From positions 496,001 to 560,000 of the forward strand of contig JBAJFE010000038.1 of NCBI GenBank assembly GCA_037903355.1: a stretch of DNA of 64,000 nucleotides, given 5' to 3'. Below, piece after piece: positions 12,301 through 24,036 of this stretch. The notes below the pieces were generated by a model. That model saw only the letters and a program-made list of their open reading frames with translations. It was not told where the DNA came from and did no database searches. The DNA comes from Trichuris trichiura. Lineage: Eukaryota; Nematoda; Enoplea; Trichinellida; Trichuridae. Each line of letters opens with the position of its first letter. The stretch's first letter is position 1. The translations under genes and the position numbers were made by a program.

Positions 12301-15300
12301 AAAGGAATGATCATTTCCTTCGTAAACATTAAACACATGACTCAGCTGATGGAAGGAGGATGCAGCCGCTGCTTTCTCCACGTTTTGCAAGCATCGAACA
12401 TCAATAGTAGCCGAGGCCTACAAAAAAATGGTTTTAAGAAGCTTCAAAGATCTCAAGCAATGGACAAACATTGTCTTTAAAAATTCCGTCAGTAACTGCA
12501 ACTGTTATTCGGTGAATACCGGCAGTAAGCTGGCCATATGATTCCTCTATGGAAAGTAAAGCAAGCTTCGCGTCGACATGAAACATTCCTGTATGTGAAA
12601 TAATGAAAACGAATGAAACAGAGCTGAAACTTTGGAAGACCTGTGTCATCTGAAACAATTTGGTAAGTCAAATCAGAATTGATATCCATATCAACTGCAG
12701 ATAGGATCGCAAACGGTATACCGGGTGCCATTTCGCAGGGTATAGACATGATTATGTCTTTCACTGCAAAGCTTGGGGCATTATCGTTGATGTCGAGGAG
12801 TTCTATTTCCAACTGAAAAGGGATAAACTATCAGTGCCTATGCTTAAGAAATAGGTTACTCGTACTCGGGCAGCTGATATCAATGTAGGAGTGCCATGAT
12901 CACGTGCTTCGATTAGCAAGAACAAATGGCTGCGTTCTTCTCGGTCAAGTGGACGCAACAATGCTATGGACACCTCAAAACACAACTACCGCTTAAATCT
13001 ATTTTAAAAACGATTACGACAAATAATTAGCTCAGAAAAGTCATTTTACATTCGAATGCAGATATCCCTTAGTACTCTTCTTAACAAGCAGAATCACCCG
13101 TTGAAGCGACTGGAGACAGGCGGCAAAATTAGGTCCATTTCGGAAGTGCATTTGCTCAATAAATTATCACGCTTTATTTGATTCTTAAAGGACATCTCGC
13201 TGCTGTTCTATGCCAATGCGCAGGTCCATGGCATTTAGACAGGTGCAAATACTGAACTTTATACGGACACGTCGGTCTGCTTTCACACGTGTATTTAATT
13301 ACAGAAACTTTATACTAAACTTAGAGATTTATGCGAAATGTACTTAATCGTTACGGAAGAAGCTCCGTTATAACGTTTAAAATGTTCATTGCCAGAGCTT
13401 TCGAGTCTGATCTCCACCTGTCATAAGCGGTAAAGAAATATAGGAAATAACGATAGGAAATGTAACAAGTGAAGCAGTGAAACAGAGTGAAGTTTAAATT
13501 TCACACTTCGCAATGTTTCGCTCCTTCACTTGTAACGTTACCTGTCTTTATTTCGCATCCTTTTTTACCATTGACGACGGACCAGGATTGGACACGAAAC
13601 CATCGGCAATCAACATTTTAAGTGTTACAACAAGACTTCTTCCCTAACAATTAAAGATATCTCACGTGAAGCTCTACAGTTCCGCACCCGGAAGGTACAC
13701 TTAGAGATTTAATAACTTAAACAGAGATTTAACAAGTCGCACTACGTAAGCAGTTTTTATTTTACGTATCGAATCAGGGTCAGGATTTGTTCTCATTAGG
13801 AAAAAACAATACGAGATCAAAAGTCAGCTAAATGCTGCTGCAAGCTCTGGCAGTACTATATTAAATTGGAAGAAGCTGCGAAGTCAGCAACAACATTTGC
13901 TGTCCTTACAGCTTCAATTTTAACCTCCTGAACTTTTCAACCGGGCTAATCTTTAGCTCGTCTTCAGCGGATAGGTAGAGAGAATACTTTTCTTTCTACC
14001 TAACCGTCGTAGAGGAGCAAAGAAACAATCTGAAAGCTCCGGTAACAAATTTATTCAACGTAATTATGGGGCATTTTCGTGACAATAAATTTGTACATTC
14101 TGCACGAAGTTTAAGTCCACTGTTCTAAACTTCATTTACTGAACAAGCAGTTATAAAAATAACAAATAATCTAAACAGTACTACTTTCTTGGCTAGTTAA
14201 GCCTAGCTGGCGCTCGGGATACAAGCTTTCTTCACCTTCAACATATTCTAACTACGTATCTTGAAATTAGACTTAAACTTGAACTGAGGCAAGAATATTG
14301 TGGTTGCCTGACCACCTATAGGCATGCATCTCCTTAACTTCCTTTTATTTTCCTTTCTTTTGACTTCTTAACTATACTGTATTCGTTTTTACTCAGACAC
14401 GGTTCAGTGAACAGACTATGTCAGGAATAGCCCATGCTGTCATTGCAACATGGTTGCCTGAAGGCGCAGGCAGTATCATTGTTGAAATGAGAGTACCCAA
14501 ATCAGCCTCGACAAATATTTTTCAGCGTATCATGCATTGTAGCAAACTGACCCAAAGAAAATAACTCTACCAACGTAAAATTTCCGGTTATAGTTATTCG
14601 AACTGCACGGATTGTAAAATTTCAAATTAATAACGCATTTTTAACGGATTCTTGGGATTTCAGAATTTTTGTACCACTCGAAGTGGTTTGTTCAGACCTT
14701 TTGAAAAACAAAACTTTCAGGACATTCGCGTCACGTCCTGTCAAAAGACGAGATGTCAAACATCAATGACCTGTACGGATATCCCGAAGTCGTTGTTTTT
14801 TAAGAAAATGTCACTAAACATTTTGACGAGTATTATAATTATGCAACTAACTATGCAGTTGCAAAAGCTACCCTTGAAATTAAAAACTAGTGAATAACAA
14901 ATGTTCACTCATACTTAAATCTTAAACGCAAAATAACAGCATTGAGGTCTAGCTTTTAAGTTCGGTTACCTCATTTTTCTTTACCAGATTTCTACAAAAT
15001 AGAATGCTAATTAGTTTCATATCCCTTGTACAAAAGAGAAAAACCGTTCGGAACTGTGAAACAGTTGTTTCTGTCCTGCAAGAAAAACCGGAAATCTGAA
15101 TATCGTTTTAAAATTCACACATTCAAAACCGCGATTACTGAAGAGTTGTTCATGGGTTCGCATGAACCCTACCCCACTCCCATTGATTCACTAACCTTAT
15201 CCGGTGCTTCTTTCTGCACGTGAAATAGCGCAGCTAGGGATTCAGGCAGAAGCCGGAATGACATTGTCCCATTGTTGCCTTCGTCTGGATCGCGGCAATA

Positions 15301-18300
15301 TATTCCCAACCTTGAACCAACACCGCTGGGTCCTAAAATTTTACAGTAACCCTTGCGTTACTGGTGCTATGACGCACCCTCCATTATGAGCCACGAGTAT
15401 GCGGCCTCAAGAAAATGAGGTGGATTGTCGTTTACGTCCAGTATTGTTATTTCGACCGTTGCCGTGTCCTGAAAACGAAAAAAAGCTTAGCATTATACCA
15501 AACTGCCAGTTTGTTGAACAGTTTTACGTATCCTCCAAAAATAAAATTTGTTTTCAACGCCTTACTTCAAAGAGCCAATCACAGAAACTGTGGGTACCCG
15601 AAGCCAATCCAGCATGCCCCTCAAAACAACATTTAAAATATTTAATTAACTCGTAAAAGGCTTCATTTAAACTTCGCTGTGAGGACTATCCCGAGATGAT
15701 CCACATTACCTGCTGAACGGTGTTTTCTCATAGCCCAAACCTAAACTTTACAATTGAGGGAAAACTGAAAGAGAAAAATATACCGAGAGGTTCCCTTTGT
15801 CAGTGACCATAATTCTCAGCCGAATGCTTTGTTCAAGCTCTCGATCGAACAAACGCAAAGGAGATTTGATAAGGCGTCCAAAATGATCTATTTCTACTAA
15901 GTCGTTGAATTCACCATCAAGAAGGCTGTATGTAAGGTTAGTATCAGTTGCATCTTCATCTTTAGCCAGTAGTTCCAACAATATCGTACCAGGGGCGCAG
16001 TCCTGAATGAGAATGATTGAATACCTTAATTAGTGTACCTATTAAACCTGACCTCCGGAAATGAAATACGGTGAAAATGATGGTCAAATTGTGGAGCGAA
16101 TTCATTTATATCCTCAACTTTAATTCGCATTAGCGTCACAGCAGTGGAAACACCATCAGAAGCGAATACCTATGGCGATGAAACTATGAAGGACAAGCCC
16201 ACCGAACGTATCTAGACTTACTTTCAGACTAACAATACCCTGCTGATCACTTGACAAACTCTCTAGATCAACCATTTGACTAAATACAATGCAGCCGTCT
16301 GCTTTAATCAAAAAAAGTTCGTTCTTTTCCAGTGAAAACGTTACCTATTAGTAATAAACACAGTTTGGTGAGTCTTTGTTCCATTTAAGTGTACCTACGT
16401 GTGGAGGTAATGACGTTCTCAGTGCCACACAAAATCCTAGATGCTGATTAGCTGGTGTATTTTCACTAACAGAAGCATAAAACACAGGGGCAATGAACTC
16501 CAAACTCATGCGCTTCACGTCAGGAGCATGTACGCTAATGGTAACCTTAAGCAATAAAATTAAAGTATGAAAATTTATATTAGACTTAGTTTATCACCGG
16601 CACATCAGAGTATAGTGATTCATTGCTTGGGTTTCTGCCTCTAACAATGCACTTTTTGATCAATGAAAAGTTGCTACAGAACTCTGGCGTTGAAAACAAA
16701 ATACCCTAAGAATGACTTCAAAAAAGCAGCAATACAACAACTTAGCCATCCTACCGTAACATTATCCATCTGTAAACCAAAAACTGCTGGCAGCAGTTCG
16801 TAAACTGCGCTGCTATTCGCCAGTACGGCATGGAACCGTTTCAAAGGACTATATTTCCTTAAGCATGCTCTAGCTTGAACGTAGAAATGGAGATTGCAAA
16901 AAGCAGGATTGCTAGAACTGGATCTAGTGAATCTGAACCGCACAGTGTGCGTTGCATTCAACGAATGCTGCCCATGGTCACGTGCGACAAGCGTTACGAC
17001 ATAATCGCCATCAGCAGGTCTTACGGCAAGCGTCAAGCGCCCTGTGGCACCGTCAAGTTGAAATACAGCATTGTCGCTTTGTATTAACTTGTAACTGATT
17101 GCATTGTTGCCGTCTAAGTCACTATCAGCATCCGTAGCAGAAATATTTAGCACTATATTTCCTGGTTGAACAAAGGCGGGTAGCACCATGCGATCTGGAA
17201 TGATGCCGAAAACTGGAGCGTTATCATTGACATCAGTAACATAAATGTTAACCAGTGCAGGATTGGATAAACGCGTTTCAACTCCGTGATTAAGAGCCTG
17301 CACGAGGAAGGTGTAATTCTTTGTTGATTCAAAGTCCAATAAAGCTGTTGTTCTCACAATTCCAGTAATAGGGTCGATAGTGAATGGCAAAGAAGCATTA
17401 GAGGCAAAACGATATGAAATGTTTCTTCTTTCGTCACTTGAGAACGGTACAGAGGCACCGATTTGAACTACAGCACTGCCCACAGGGATATCCTCAGGTA
17501 CTGTAGCTGAATATTTCGGCCGAAGCAAGCGAGGCGGCCATGTATGGCAGTCTGTCACATTGATAATGATAGTGGAGTAGCTCTCGCGTGATGGAACTCC
17601 GTGATCAAAAGCGACAATAGTGAAGTTGTATAAACTGGGCTCAGATAAAACTTCAGACGTCAACACCCAGCCAGTATTATAATCTATAGTAAAGGGCTGG
17701 ACTGACCGTTTTAATGCGTAGCTAACAAGACCATTCTGACCAGCGTCACGGTCACTAGCGAATACTTGGATAACCCGAGTCCTTTGTTCCGCATAAATGG
17801 CTATTGTCGCCTCGTAAACAGATTCGTTAAACACAGGGTAATTATCGTTTTGGTCGATAACTATTATCTGAACAAGAAAATAGTGACAAGTTGCGCCTGC
17901 TGGGGTAACATCACGCTTATAGCAGCCGGAAACATTTAACAGTAGATCCTTGGTAACCTCGTAATCGAATGGTTCTGTCACAGACATCCAGCCAGTATGA
18001 GGGTCAACATAGCAGCAACGTTGCTCTGGATTCGTAACCATATAGTAGACGTTATGAATTCCCGTTATATTCAAAAAAAACTATCGACAAGAAATCTTAT
18101 CCATGAAGAAAGTTTTACGAAAACGGCAGCAGACCTGGTAAATGTTGGCCGGTGTTTCATTTTCGTGCACAAATACAACTGCGTCCACGGTATCGTTTCG
18201 ATCCACGGTTTTCTCCATGCTTTTCAGTTTATAGGAGACATCAGGCAACAAATTCTGAAATTCAAAAGCCAGTTAGTTGCACAAGCTATTGCCGTAAAAT

Positions 18301-21300
18301 GCTAAAATGTTAAACAGCTGAAACGGCTGCATTTGAAACAAATCTCAGACGTAAAATTGAACTCATTGAGCTTACAGTTTTAAATCCAGTTTACGAAATC
18401 AGTTACCCAAGTTATGAAAATGTAAATAAATTTGAAAAGAGCAGACACTGGAAAAAAATCAGCTGCTCGTTAAAGTACAACCAACTTAATTTCTGTGAAA
18501 CCTGAAACCTGGTCAGACGTAACGTAAACGTTTGAAAATGAAGATTTATATACTCGTTACAAAGCATTCTACGCTGCACGCATGGAAAGGCATATAAATC
18601 CAGGTACACAGATTGTTAAAAATCTGACTGACGCTGACGAAATTCCGCGTACGCAAGCACACCTCTTTTGTAAACAATGCAGGTCAAGTTATACTCAGAT
18701 TCTTCGTGCACGTAGTGGAAAGTCTTATAGGAAGTTCGCACGTTTCAAACGCGCAGACGAAGCATGCACATAGTTTTAAAATGTTTAAACAATTAAGACC
18801 AACAGTTACGCGTTTTCATTAAAGCATAAAATATATCCACATACTAACCAATTTCCATATTCAAGTACGCTAGCTACATGCTACATGGTTTATTTTTGCG
18901 CGAAAAATCTCAAAACCTTCGGGATGCGTTTGGTAGCATCATCAGCGCCTTTGTCGGACAACGATGGTGACGACAGGATCAGACGCATCTTAAAACTTTG
19001 CTGACGATCACTCGCATGCGCATTAAAAAAGTGCGTTTAAATCTATACAAGAAACCAGTTTTCTTTTTCTCCTTCTTAACGGATTTTTAAATTTTTTCTT
19101 CTAAAAAAGTTTTTCGCGGAATTTCCAACCCGCATTTGTATTCGTAAGTTTCGGCAAACTCAGAGTTTGTAAAAAACGCTGTAAGTCTTGTAATAGTAAA
19201 TGATAGGCTGCTAATATTATAAACTGGTTTCTAGTTTCTTTTAAAAAATTTTTTCCATGGAATTTCCAACTCGTTTTTTAAGTAACGTTTATGCATGTTA
19301 AGCTCTCCAAGAATTTAAGAAATTGATTTCGAAAGTTTCTGAAACCTTGAAAATGTGATGTTTTGTACGGGGCTGTAAGTTTTCATATTAAAGTGTCGTT
19401 ATCACGGATCATGTGTCCCGTTGGAATATAAATTGAACATAAATTTTCCGGAGCTTTTGGGCCTGTCGCGACCCGTCTTTTGGGTTCGTCACTCATCGTT
19501 TGACCGCTGAAGACAGGTCGCGACAGACCCGAAAGCTCCGGGAAATTTATGTTCAATTTACATACCAACGGGACACATGATCCGTAATAAAAACACTTTA
19601 ATATGAAAGCTTCTGAAACCAACATGAACGATTGCAAAACAGTTTAGATACAAAAGTTGGTAGTGGTTCAAAAATTCAAGCGATGATTTAACTACGGTGG
19701 TACCCAATTCGAGTAATACAGAGAGAAGCGTTGAAAATCGACAATGAAACAGATCATTACGTAAAAAAGTGTTACGTACGTAGGCATCAGTAGCTGGAAG
19801 GCGATCGTTGTTCAGTGCCTTGGCACGGTATGTAACGGCTACTATTGCAGCAGAGCATACGCCAGTGCTTGTGCCATTATGGGTCACAACAAAATCAGAA
19901 TTCAACGGCACGGTAACGATCTTAACGGTTGAAGACCATAAGCAAGAACGCGAAAAGAACGGGGCAGTCTCTTGGGATTTCTAACTTTGAAAATTACTGG
20001 TCTGCCGCTAGACATTGACGCATTCGAATCTCGCACTAATACTCGATCAGTTTTCGGTTCCAGGTAGAACAAATCTCGGTCTTTCTCCTCCTCTGTTTCA
20101 ATTGCAAACTTCGTGACTTCCTAAACACAAGTTGTGGTAAGACGAACAAGTAATAATCCTAAATTAACCTGACTAGCATATAGGCGGATAATCTCAGCCC
20201 CCATAGTGGCTGACACAACAACATTGATTCGGCACAGTTGAGGAACTGACTGCGACCCAACAAAACGAAAGTGCACCTTAGCAGTTGCGTTCATTTTTGG
20301 GTTATCCCGTTGCGTAGCCTAGAAGCATTATGAAATCGAAGTGTTTGCCAGACAAAAGTCAAGAGGATCACTAAAACCTTAAGTTCAACGTCCATAGAAG
20401 AATGTATCATGTGATACGGGATTGTACTGTTCAGAAAAATTGTTCCAGTGTTTTCGTCAATCCAAAACGGATCAGCATCTAAGTTGACTGACATTTGAGC
20501 AAATGGGCTCGATTACAGAAATCCCACCTTGCAGAGAAAAGATAATCGGTGCGTTGATTTGAGAATCCCCGTCTCTTGCACTGATTATAGGCGATATCTG
20601 GATTACAGAACCAACTAGTGTATTCTACGAAGAAAAGGAATAAGATTTCTAAAATAGCACTTACACACTAACCACAGCGACGCTTCCGAAATAGTGCGTT
20701 GAGCTCAATACTGGAGGTAAGTCGTCGCTGTCAATAACGTGAATCGTCAACAAAGCCATGCTAACCCTCTGTCTACCCCAAACGGGGTTATCCTGTCAAT
20801 GTTCAAACTAATAAAGTACACGCTGCTACGAAAGAACTGGCTTAAGACAAACTTTCGCAATTATGTTTAGACGGTATACACGGTCCCCGAAGTCATAGTC
20901 GAGCCTTTTCAGCAACCTCAGGAAAATTATTCTTGGAAGCTGATTTCTTTCCCACATGTTGCTAGCGAGAGAAAAAACAGGTGGCAGAGATTCAAGCTTC
21001 CAATAATAATCTTCTAAGGTTGTCAAGGAAAACATATTCTCTTCACCAAGAGCCTACGAAATTTCGATAAGAGAGCACGAAAAGTACTAACAGCAATGAA
21101 TTTACGTCAATTTCAAAAGAGATATTATACAACGTAGCTGGATCCCAATCGACACATATGATTGGTGTTTTTATTAGTACATTTAAGGGGTTATCCTGAA
21201 AGGTATTGCACGTGAGCTGACGCAGTTGTGTCCCAGAATACTCACCTCAGCTACTTTCACTTCGTAGGGCAACCCGTACCACTCAGGGGCATGGCGGTTA

Positions 21301-21720
21301 GCAGCGTTAATTTGAATAGCAGCCAAGCTGACTCTATCGCGGTTGCAAAGGACAGATACATTTACAGTAACTTGCACTTGAGCAAAAGGATATTTAGGCT
21401 GAAGAAAACGGTATTTAAAGCTTCCGCGAGACTAGTGACAAACCGCACAAGATACAAACTGTCATTTGTTATAAGTTCTATTTGACCTTCAGGCACGCTT
21501 TTGAGCATAAATTTGTCTGCATAAAATTCAGAGAGACTTCCTTCAATGTAGAGCCCGCCTAGATCAGCGCCAGCTGGATCCATTGTGGTAGAGATGAGAC
21601 GCGTACCTAAAATTATATTAAAGAGCCAAAGCGTGGAAACATCCAACGACATACCAGCTGGAATGGTTTCGTCAATTTCAATAGTGGAAACAGCGCTATA
21701 ATTCTTTGACACTATACATC
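5229..21720 (-). CDS. Giant cadherin, type I membrane protein (5' exon not assigned)
   Basis: Calcium-dependent adhesion protein. Exons, N to C: 21449-21720, 21246-21398, 21106-21195, 20853-21053, 20667-20792, 20528-20624, 20378-20487, 20169-20318, 19986-20120, 19780-19920, 18135-18254, 16755-18080, 16399-16545, 16222-16344, 16053-16169, 15784-16002, 15378-15468, 15196-15332, 12860-12985, 12641-12812, 12470-12588, 12214-12417, 11854-12162, 11103-11802, 10921-11030, 10770-10871, 10539-10713, 10306-10397, 9149-9289, 8992-9091, 8826-8938, 8683-8785, 7579-7854, 7311-7460, 6883-7244, 6253-6341, 5680-5748, 5394-5648, 5229-5346. The sum is 7,640 nt and stays in frame. Calcium-linker motifs include DVNDNAPVF, DINEFAPQF, DVNDNPPHF, DINDNAPSF, DINDHPPVF, DVNDNAPKF, DVNDNAPIF and DENDNSPHF, so roughly twenty cadherin repeats. 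There is no EGF or laminin-G domain. The membrane-adjacent domain and short tail recall CDH23/Cad87A-type cadherins rather than classical ones. Several borders are uncertain by a few bases, notably exon 5. Confidence 0.93.
7918..8186. repeat. MITE-like inverted repeat in cadherin intron
   Basis: Within the 828-bp intron between cadherin exons 8683-8785 and 7579-7854. The left end reads GTTGACTCTGTGTGGTGCTCA and the right end TGAGCACCACGTTGAC, imperfect inverted repeats that extend through GGCCC/GGGGCC blocks. Inside is a second palindrome (CCCGCTAC near 8088, TAGCGGG near 8122) and a TTAGGC-like GCCTAAGCCTA near 8020. A short non-autonomous DNA element is the simplest reading; no clear target duplication was identified. 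Confidence 0.5.
12986..15195. other. Long cadherin intron, 2.2 kb
   Basis: One of the two longest introns in the cadherin model. The flanking exons join in phase 0 (DK to LCFEV). No coding exon, repeat with recognisable ends or RNA gene was found inside; it is plain AT-rich sequence. Confidence 0.6.
16755..18080 (-). other. Cadherin exon 12, the largest (about four EC repeats)
   Basis: A single 1,326-bp exon, unusual next to neighbours of 90-300 bp. It encodes about four cadherin repeats with linkers DQNDNYPVF, NVTDCHTWPPRLL (degenerate) and DVNDNAPVF, and typical DRDAGQNGLVSY and DADSDLDGNN calcium-binding loops. Many N-glycosylation sequons (NVS, NES, NFT, NIS, NAS) fit an ectodomain. The 3' border is a GTAGGA donor after DNVT; the 5' border is a TAG acceptor followed by eight T's. 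Confidence 0.9.
18255..19779. other. Cadherin intron carrying PLE-type repeats
   Basis: Intron between the DAY-ending exon (19780-19920) and the NLLPDVSYKL exon (18135-18254). It contains T-rich tracts at 19070-19110 and 19230-19290 that resemble the T-rich tract at 33165-33240. It also contains the inverted repeat at 19333-19612. No coding exon was recognised. Confidence 0.6.
19333..19612. repeat. Head-to-head inverted PLE-terminal repeat
   Basis: Two arms of roughly 110-130 bp face each other around about 19500. Each arm contains CAACGGGACACATGATCCGT, a TTCAATTTA block, CTCCGG and a GACGGGTC/GACCCGAAAGC-type stem. The right arm has the complete core CTGAAGA (19506-19512), then AGGTC, loop, GACCC and GAAAGC. 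The left arm is diverged (TTTTGGGCCTGTCGCGACCC). This is the same family as the repeats at 28.4, 38.2, 45.4, 45.8 and 50.8-51.7 kb. Confidence 0.75.
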
Positions 21721-22621
21721 CTGAAAAAGAAATAAATAACTAGGATATACGTAAACTTTCAATTGCTACCTGAATAACAGTGTGCCATTGGAAGAAACGA
21801 AGTTAAGTAAAGCAAAAAATTCATACTTTGCGACCAGTATGCTCTGCAATGCATCAAAAGTTAAACAAACATTGCTACCAATTTCTTTTCAGTGATCAGT
21901 CATGCTTTTCAGTGATCAATCATCAATCACGGATTAATCATGGATTATTCTCAACATTAACCTGTTGAGAAACTATTTCCGCAATATAGACCATATGAAC
22001 GCGTGACTACACGTTACAGTGTACAAGGAACAATACATTATTCAAACTCATCACGGCTTTTTCTCCTCTACTATCACAACAGCTGGGCATTAACATTTAT
22101 GAAAACATACTATGCCATTTTGCCTATGGGAAATTGTACTGGACTTATCGATGCATTATCATAACAAAGGCATATGGATATCTGGATTTTTCAGATGTCC
22201 TGAATGCTCTACGTTATGAATTAACTATCGTTATGTCCACATCTCTTGTTACTGATGGAGACGTGAAAATAAAGAACGACAATTTAAATCAGAAAACCCT
22301 TTAAGGACAGATAAAATTCAGCGCAGAGATATAGTGATGGTGAAAACCATGTAGCGAAAAATGCAATGGCCTGAAATTGTTGAATATAACGCAAACTTGT
22401 CAAAATAACTGCCATAAGTATGCCAAGTACCTTGGAACCACAAAAGTAACTGCTATATGAAAGAAACGGTCCATATCCTTTACATAAGTCACTTTGTCCG
22501 TGATCATTTTCAAGTATGAATCGGCTGTAACATTTCCGTCAAAGAAGAATGGTTTGAGCCAATCACTAAACCAAATTCTTGCCCAAACGACAAGACCTGA
22601 GGCGTTCTCTTCTCATTCAAC
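21721..22621. other. Probable long 5' cadherin intron
   Basis: Immediately upstream (minus strand) of the first assigned cadherin exon, which begins after a TTTTTCAG acceptor in phase 1. No exon was recognised in this stretch. If the exon ending at 22622 belongs to the cadherin, this is a single intron of about 0.9 kb. Confidence 0.4.
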
Positions 22622-23241
22622 CGAAGATTCGCGTCAGACAGTGGATGATGTTATGGCGGTTGACGTAACAGTTCAGTTTGAATAGCACTTCGTCAGTCCG
22701 CAATAATTTGTCAATGTCCAACGCCTTCTTCACGTTTTCCAGGAACGTACCAAGAAATTCAGATCTCTTACGGTAGATGTCTTCCATCAGCGTGTGCAAC
22801 AGTTTTGGATAATAGGCCCTGGGACCTACTTCCCGCATAATTCGTCGAACGCTGATTCACAAAAAAGCCTTGTTCGACAGAAACCAGAAGAGCAGATTTC
22901 TTTGCGGTTTGATCGTGAAATTCTTCTTTTCCTGTTTCGAAGATCAAAACAACGCGGTCGAATAGCGTATGGCACATCATCAACACTTCTTCTTGCTTCA
23001 CACCCAGCGACGATGTTCCTCATTGCCTTAGAGCTTTAGACGAAAATATTCGCTCCAGCATTTTGCGACTTTCGCGAAATTGCCATACTTGTATTCCTGT
23101 TGCTTGTACTGTTGCTGAACAAGCTCTTCCTATGGGAGCTTGCCAGAACTCTTTAGTATCAGAGGGTAGCCTGTTCTGTAAGCTTTCGAACGGTACTACT
23201 ATCAACTCAGAGCTGCACACTATGGCAAAAATAAAAGTCAA
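22622..23241 (-). other. Candidate cadherin 5' exons or decayed gene
   Basis: From an ATG at 23241 the minus strand opens with a signal-peptide-like MTFIFAIVCSSELIVV and runs to a TGA at about 23020. The same frame then continues open (GTSSLGVKQEEVLMMCHTLF) to about 22768. A second frame (YYPKLLHTLMEDIYRKRSEF) runs to 22622, ending at TTCG|GTTGAA in phase 1, which matches the phase of the first cadherin exon. Either undetected short introns join these pieces and supply the cadherin N-terminus, or this is a separate or decayed gene with an in-frame stop and a frameshift. I do not recognise a domain. Confidence 0.35.
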
Positions 23242-23398
23242 GTAAAGAAAGAATGCTAGCTTTGGCCCACCTTTTATATGCCCATTACAATGTCAGAAAC
23301 TTCGAAGAAACAAAAAGGTATGCATGGAGCACTTCTAAACCCACACAGTCCAGACTATTAATAATAAAGTTTAAGCTGATTTACTGATGCGAAGCTTG

Positions 23399-23567
23399 GT
23401 AAAAAGCTTTTAATTGTATGCAAATGAATGATCAGAGTTTCGGGACTGATCTTATTCCATCGTCAACGTGATGGCAAGGGCTAATGCTGACGATGCAACG
23501 ATTTCAGTCCTGAAAGCTCTGTACATTCATTCGCGTACAATTAAAAACTTTTTATTGTATTTCTCAC
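23399..23567. repeat. Inverted repeat with CTGACGA/GAAAGC core
   Basis: The left arm (TTTTAATTGTATGCAAATGA...) and right arm (...TCATTCGCGTACAATTAAAA) are inverted copies about 70 bp long. Between them lie CATCGTCAACG (minus-strand TTGACGATGG...CCCGAAAC) and plus-strand CTGACGATG (23487) followed by CAGTCCTGAAAGCTC. The structure parallels the other head-to-head repeats in this window but with different flanks. Confidence 0.6.
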
Positions 23568-23717
23568 GAGCAAAACAATAGGGATATCCGTAAATGACGT
23601 CACGAAAACTTGGTTCTCGTAACGCAGTTGCACTTATGTTTCGGTCATTCCGTTGCGTTCAATGTTTAAACTTTAATTTAATTTTCTTCGTTCTCTTCGT
23701 AAAATCATATACAAGTA

Positions 23718-24034
23718 CAGTTAAAAATTGACTACCTCTATATGGCGACCACCTAAGTTGACCGAATTTTGACCAGTTGGTTTGTCAGCGCGTTAATAAG
23801 CGCAAGGACAACCGCTGTAAGTGGGAAGTTGACCGCTTTAGCCTGACGTGGTATATGGACGCAATGCTAGTTTGCTCTCTGCAGGTTGACCAGCCTGTTG
23901 GGTGGACAACTTACGGAAATTCAACTGCAATCTATTCAGCTGAACCACCTATACCCACTGCCTCTTATGCTAACCACCTATGTTGACCAGTTTTCCCCAG
24001 TTTCTTGGGTGGTCAACGTATGGAGGTTCAACTG
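23718..24034. mobile_element. 317-bp TA-flanked MITE (Tc1/mariner/pogo type)
   Basis: The left end CAGTTAAAAATTGACTACCT and right end AGGTTCAACTG are inverted repeats, with TATGGCGACCACC facing GGTGGTCAACGTATGG. They are flanked by TA at 23716-23717 and 24035-24036. The interior repeats the theme GTTGACCACC/GGTGGTCAAC several times. No transposase is encoded. Its termini differ from the 3359-4864 element, so it belongs to a second family. Confidence 0.75.
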
Positions 24035-24036
24035 TA

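Noticed and set aside
18412..18773. Short ORFs on both strands in the cadherin intron
   Set aside because: No cadherin features and the flanking exons join in phase without them.
21395..21412. Apparent fr+1 frameshift in the first cadherin exon at a run of four A's
   Set aside because: A 50-nt intron with donor CTT|GTGCGG and acceptor TTCTTCAG restores the frame and fits the local intron size.
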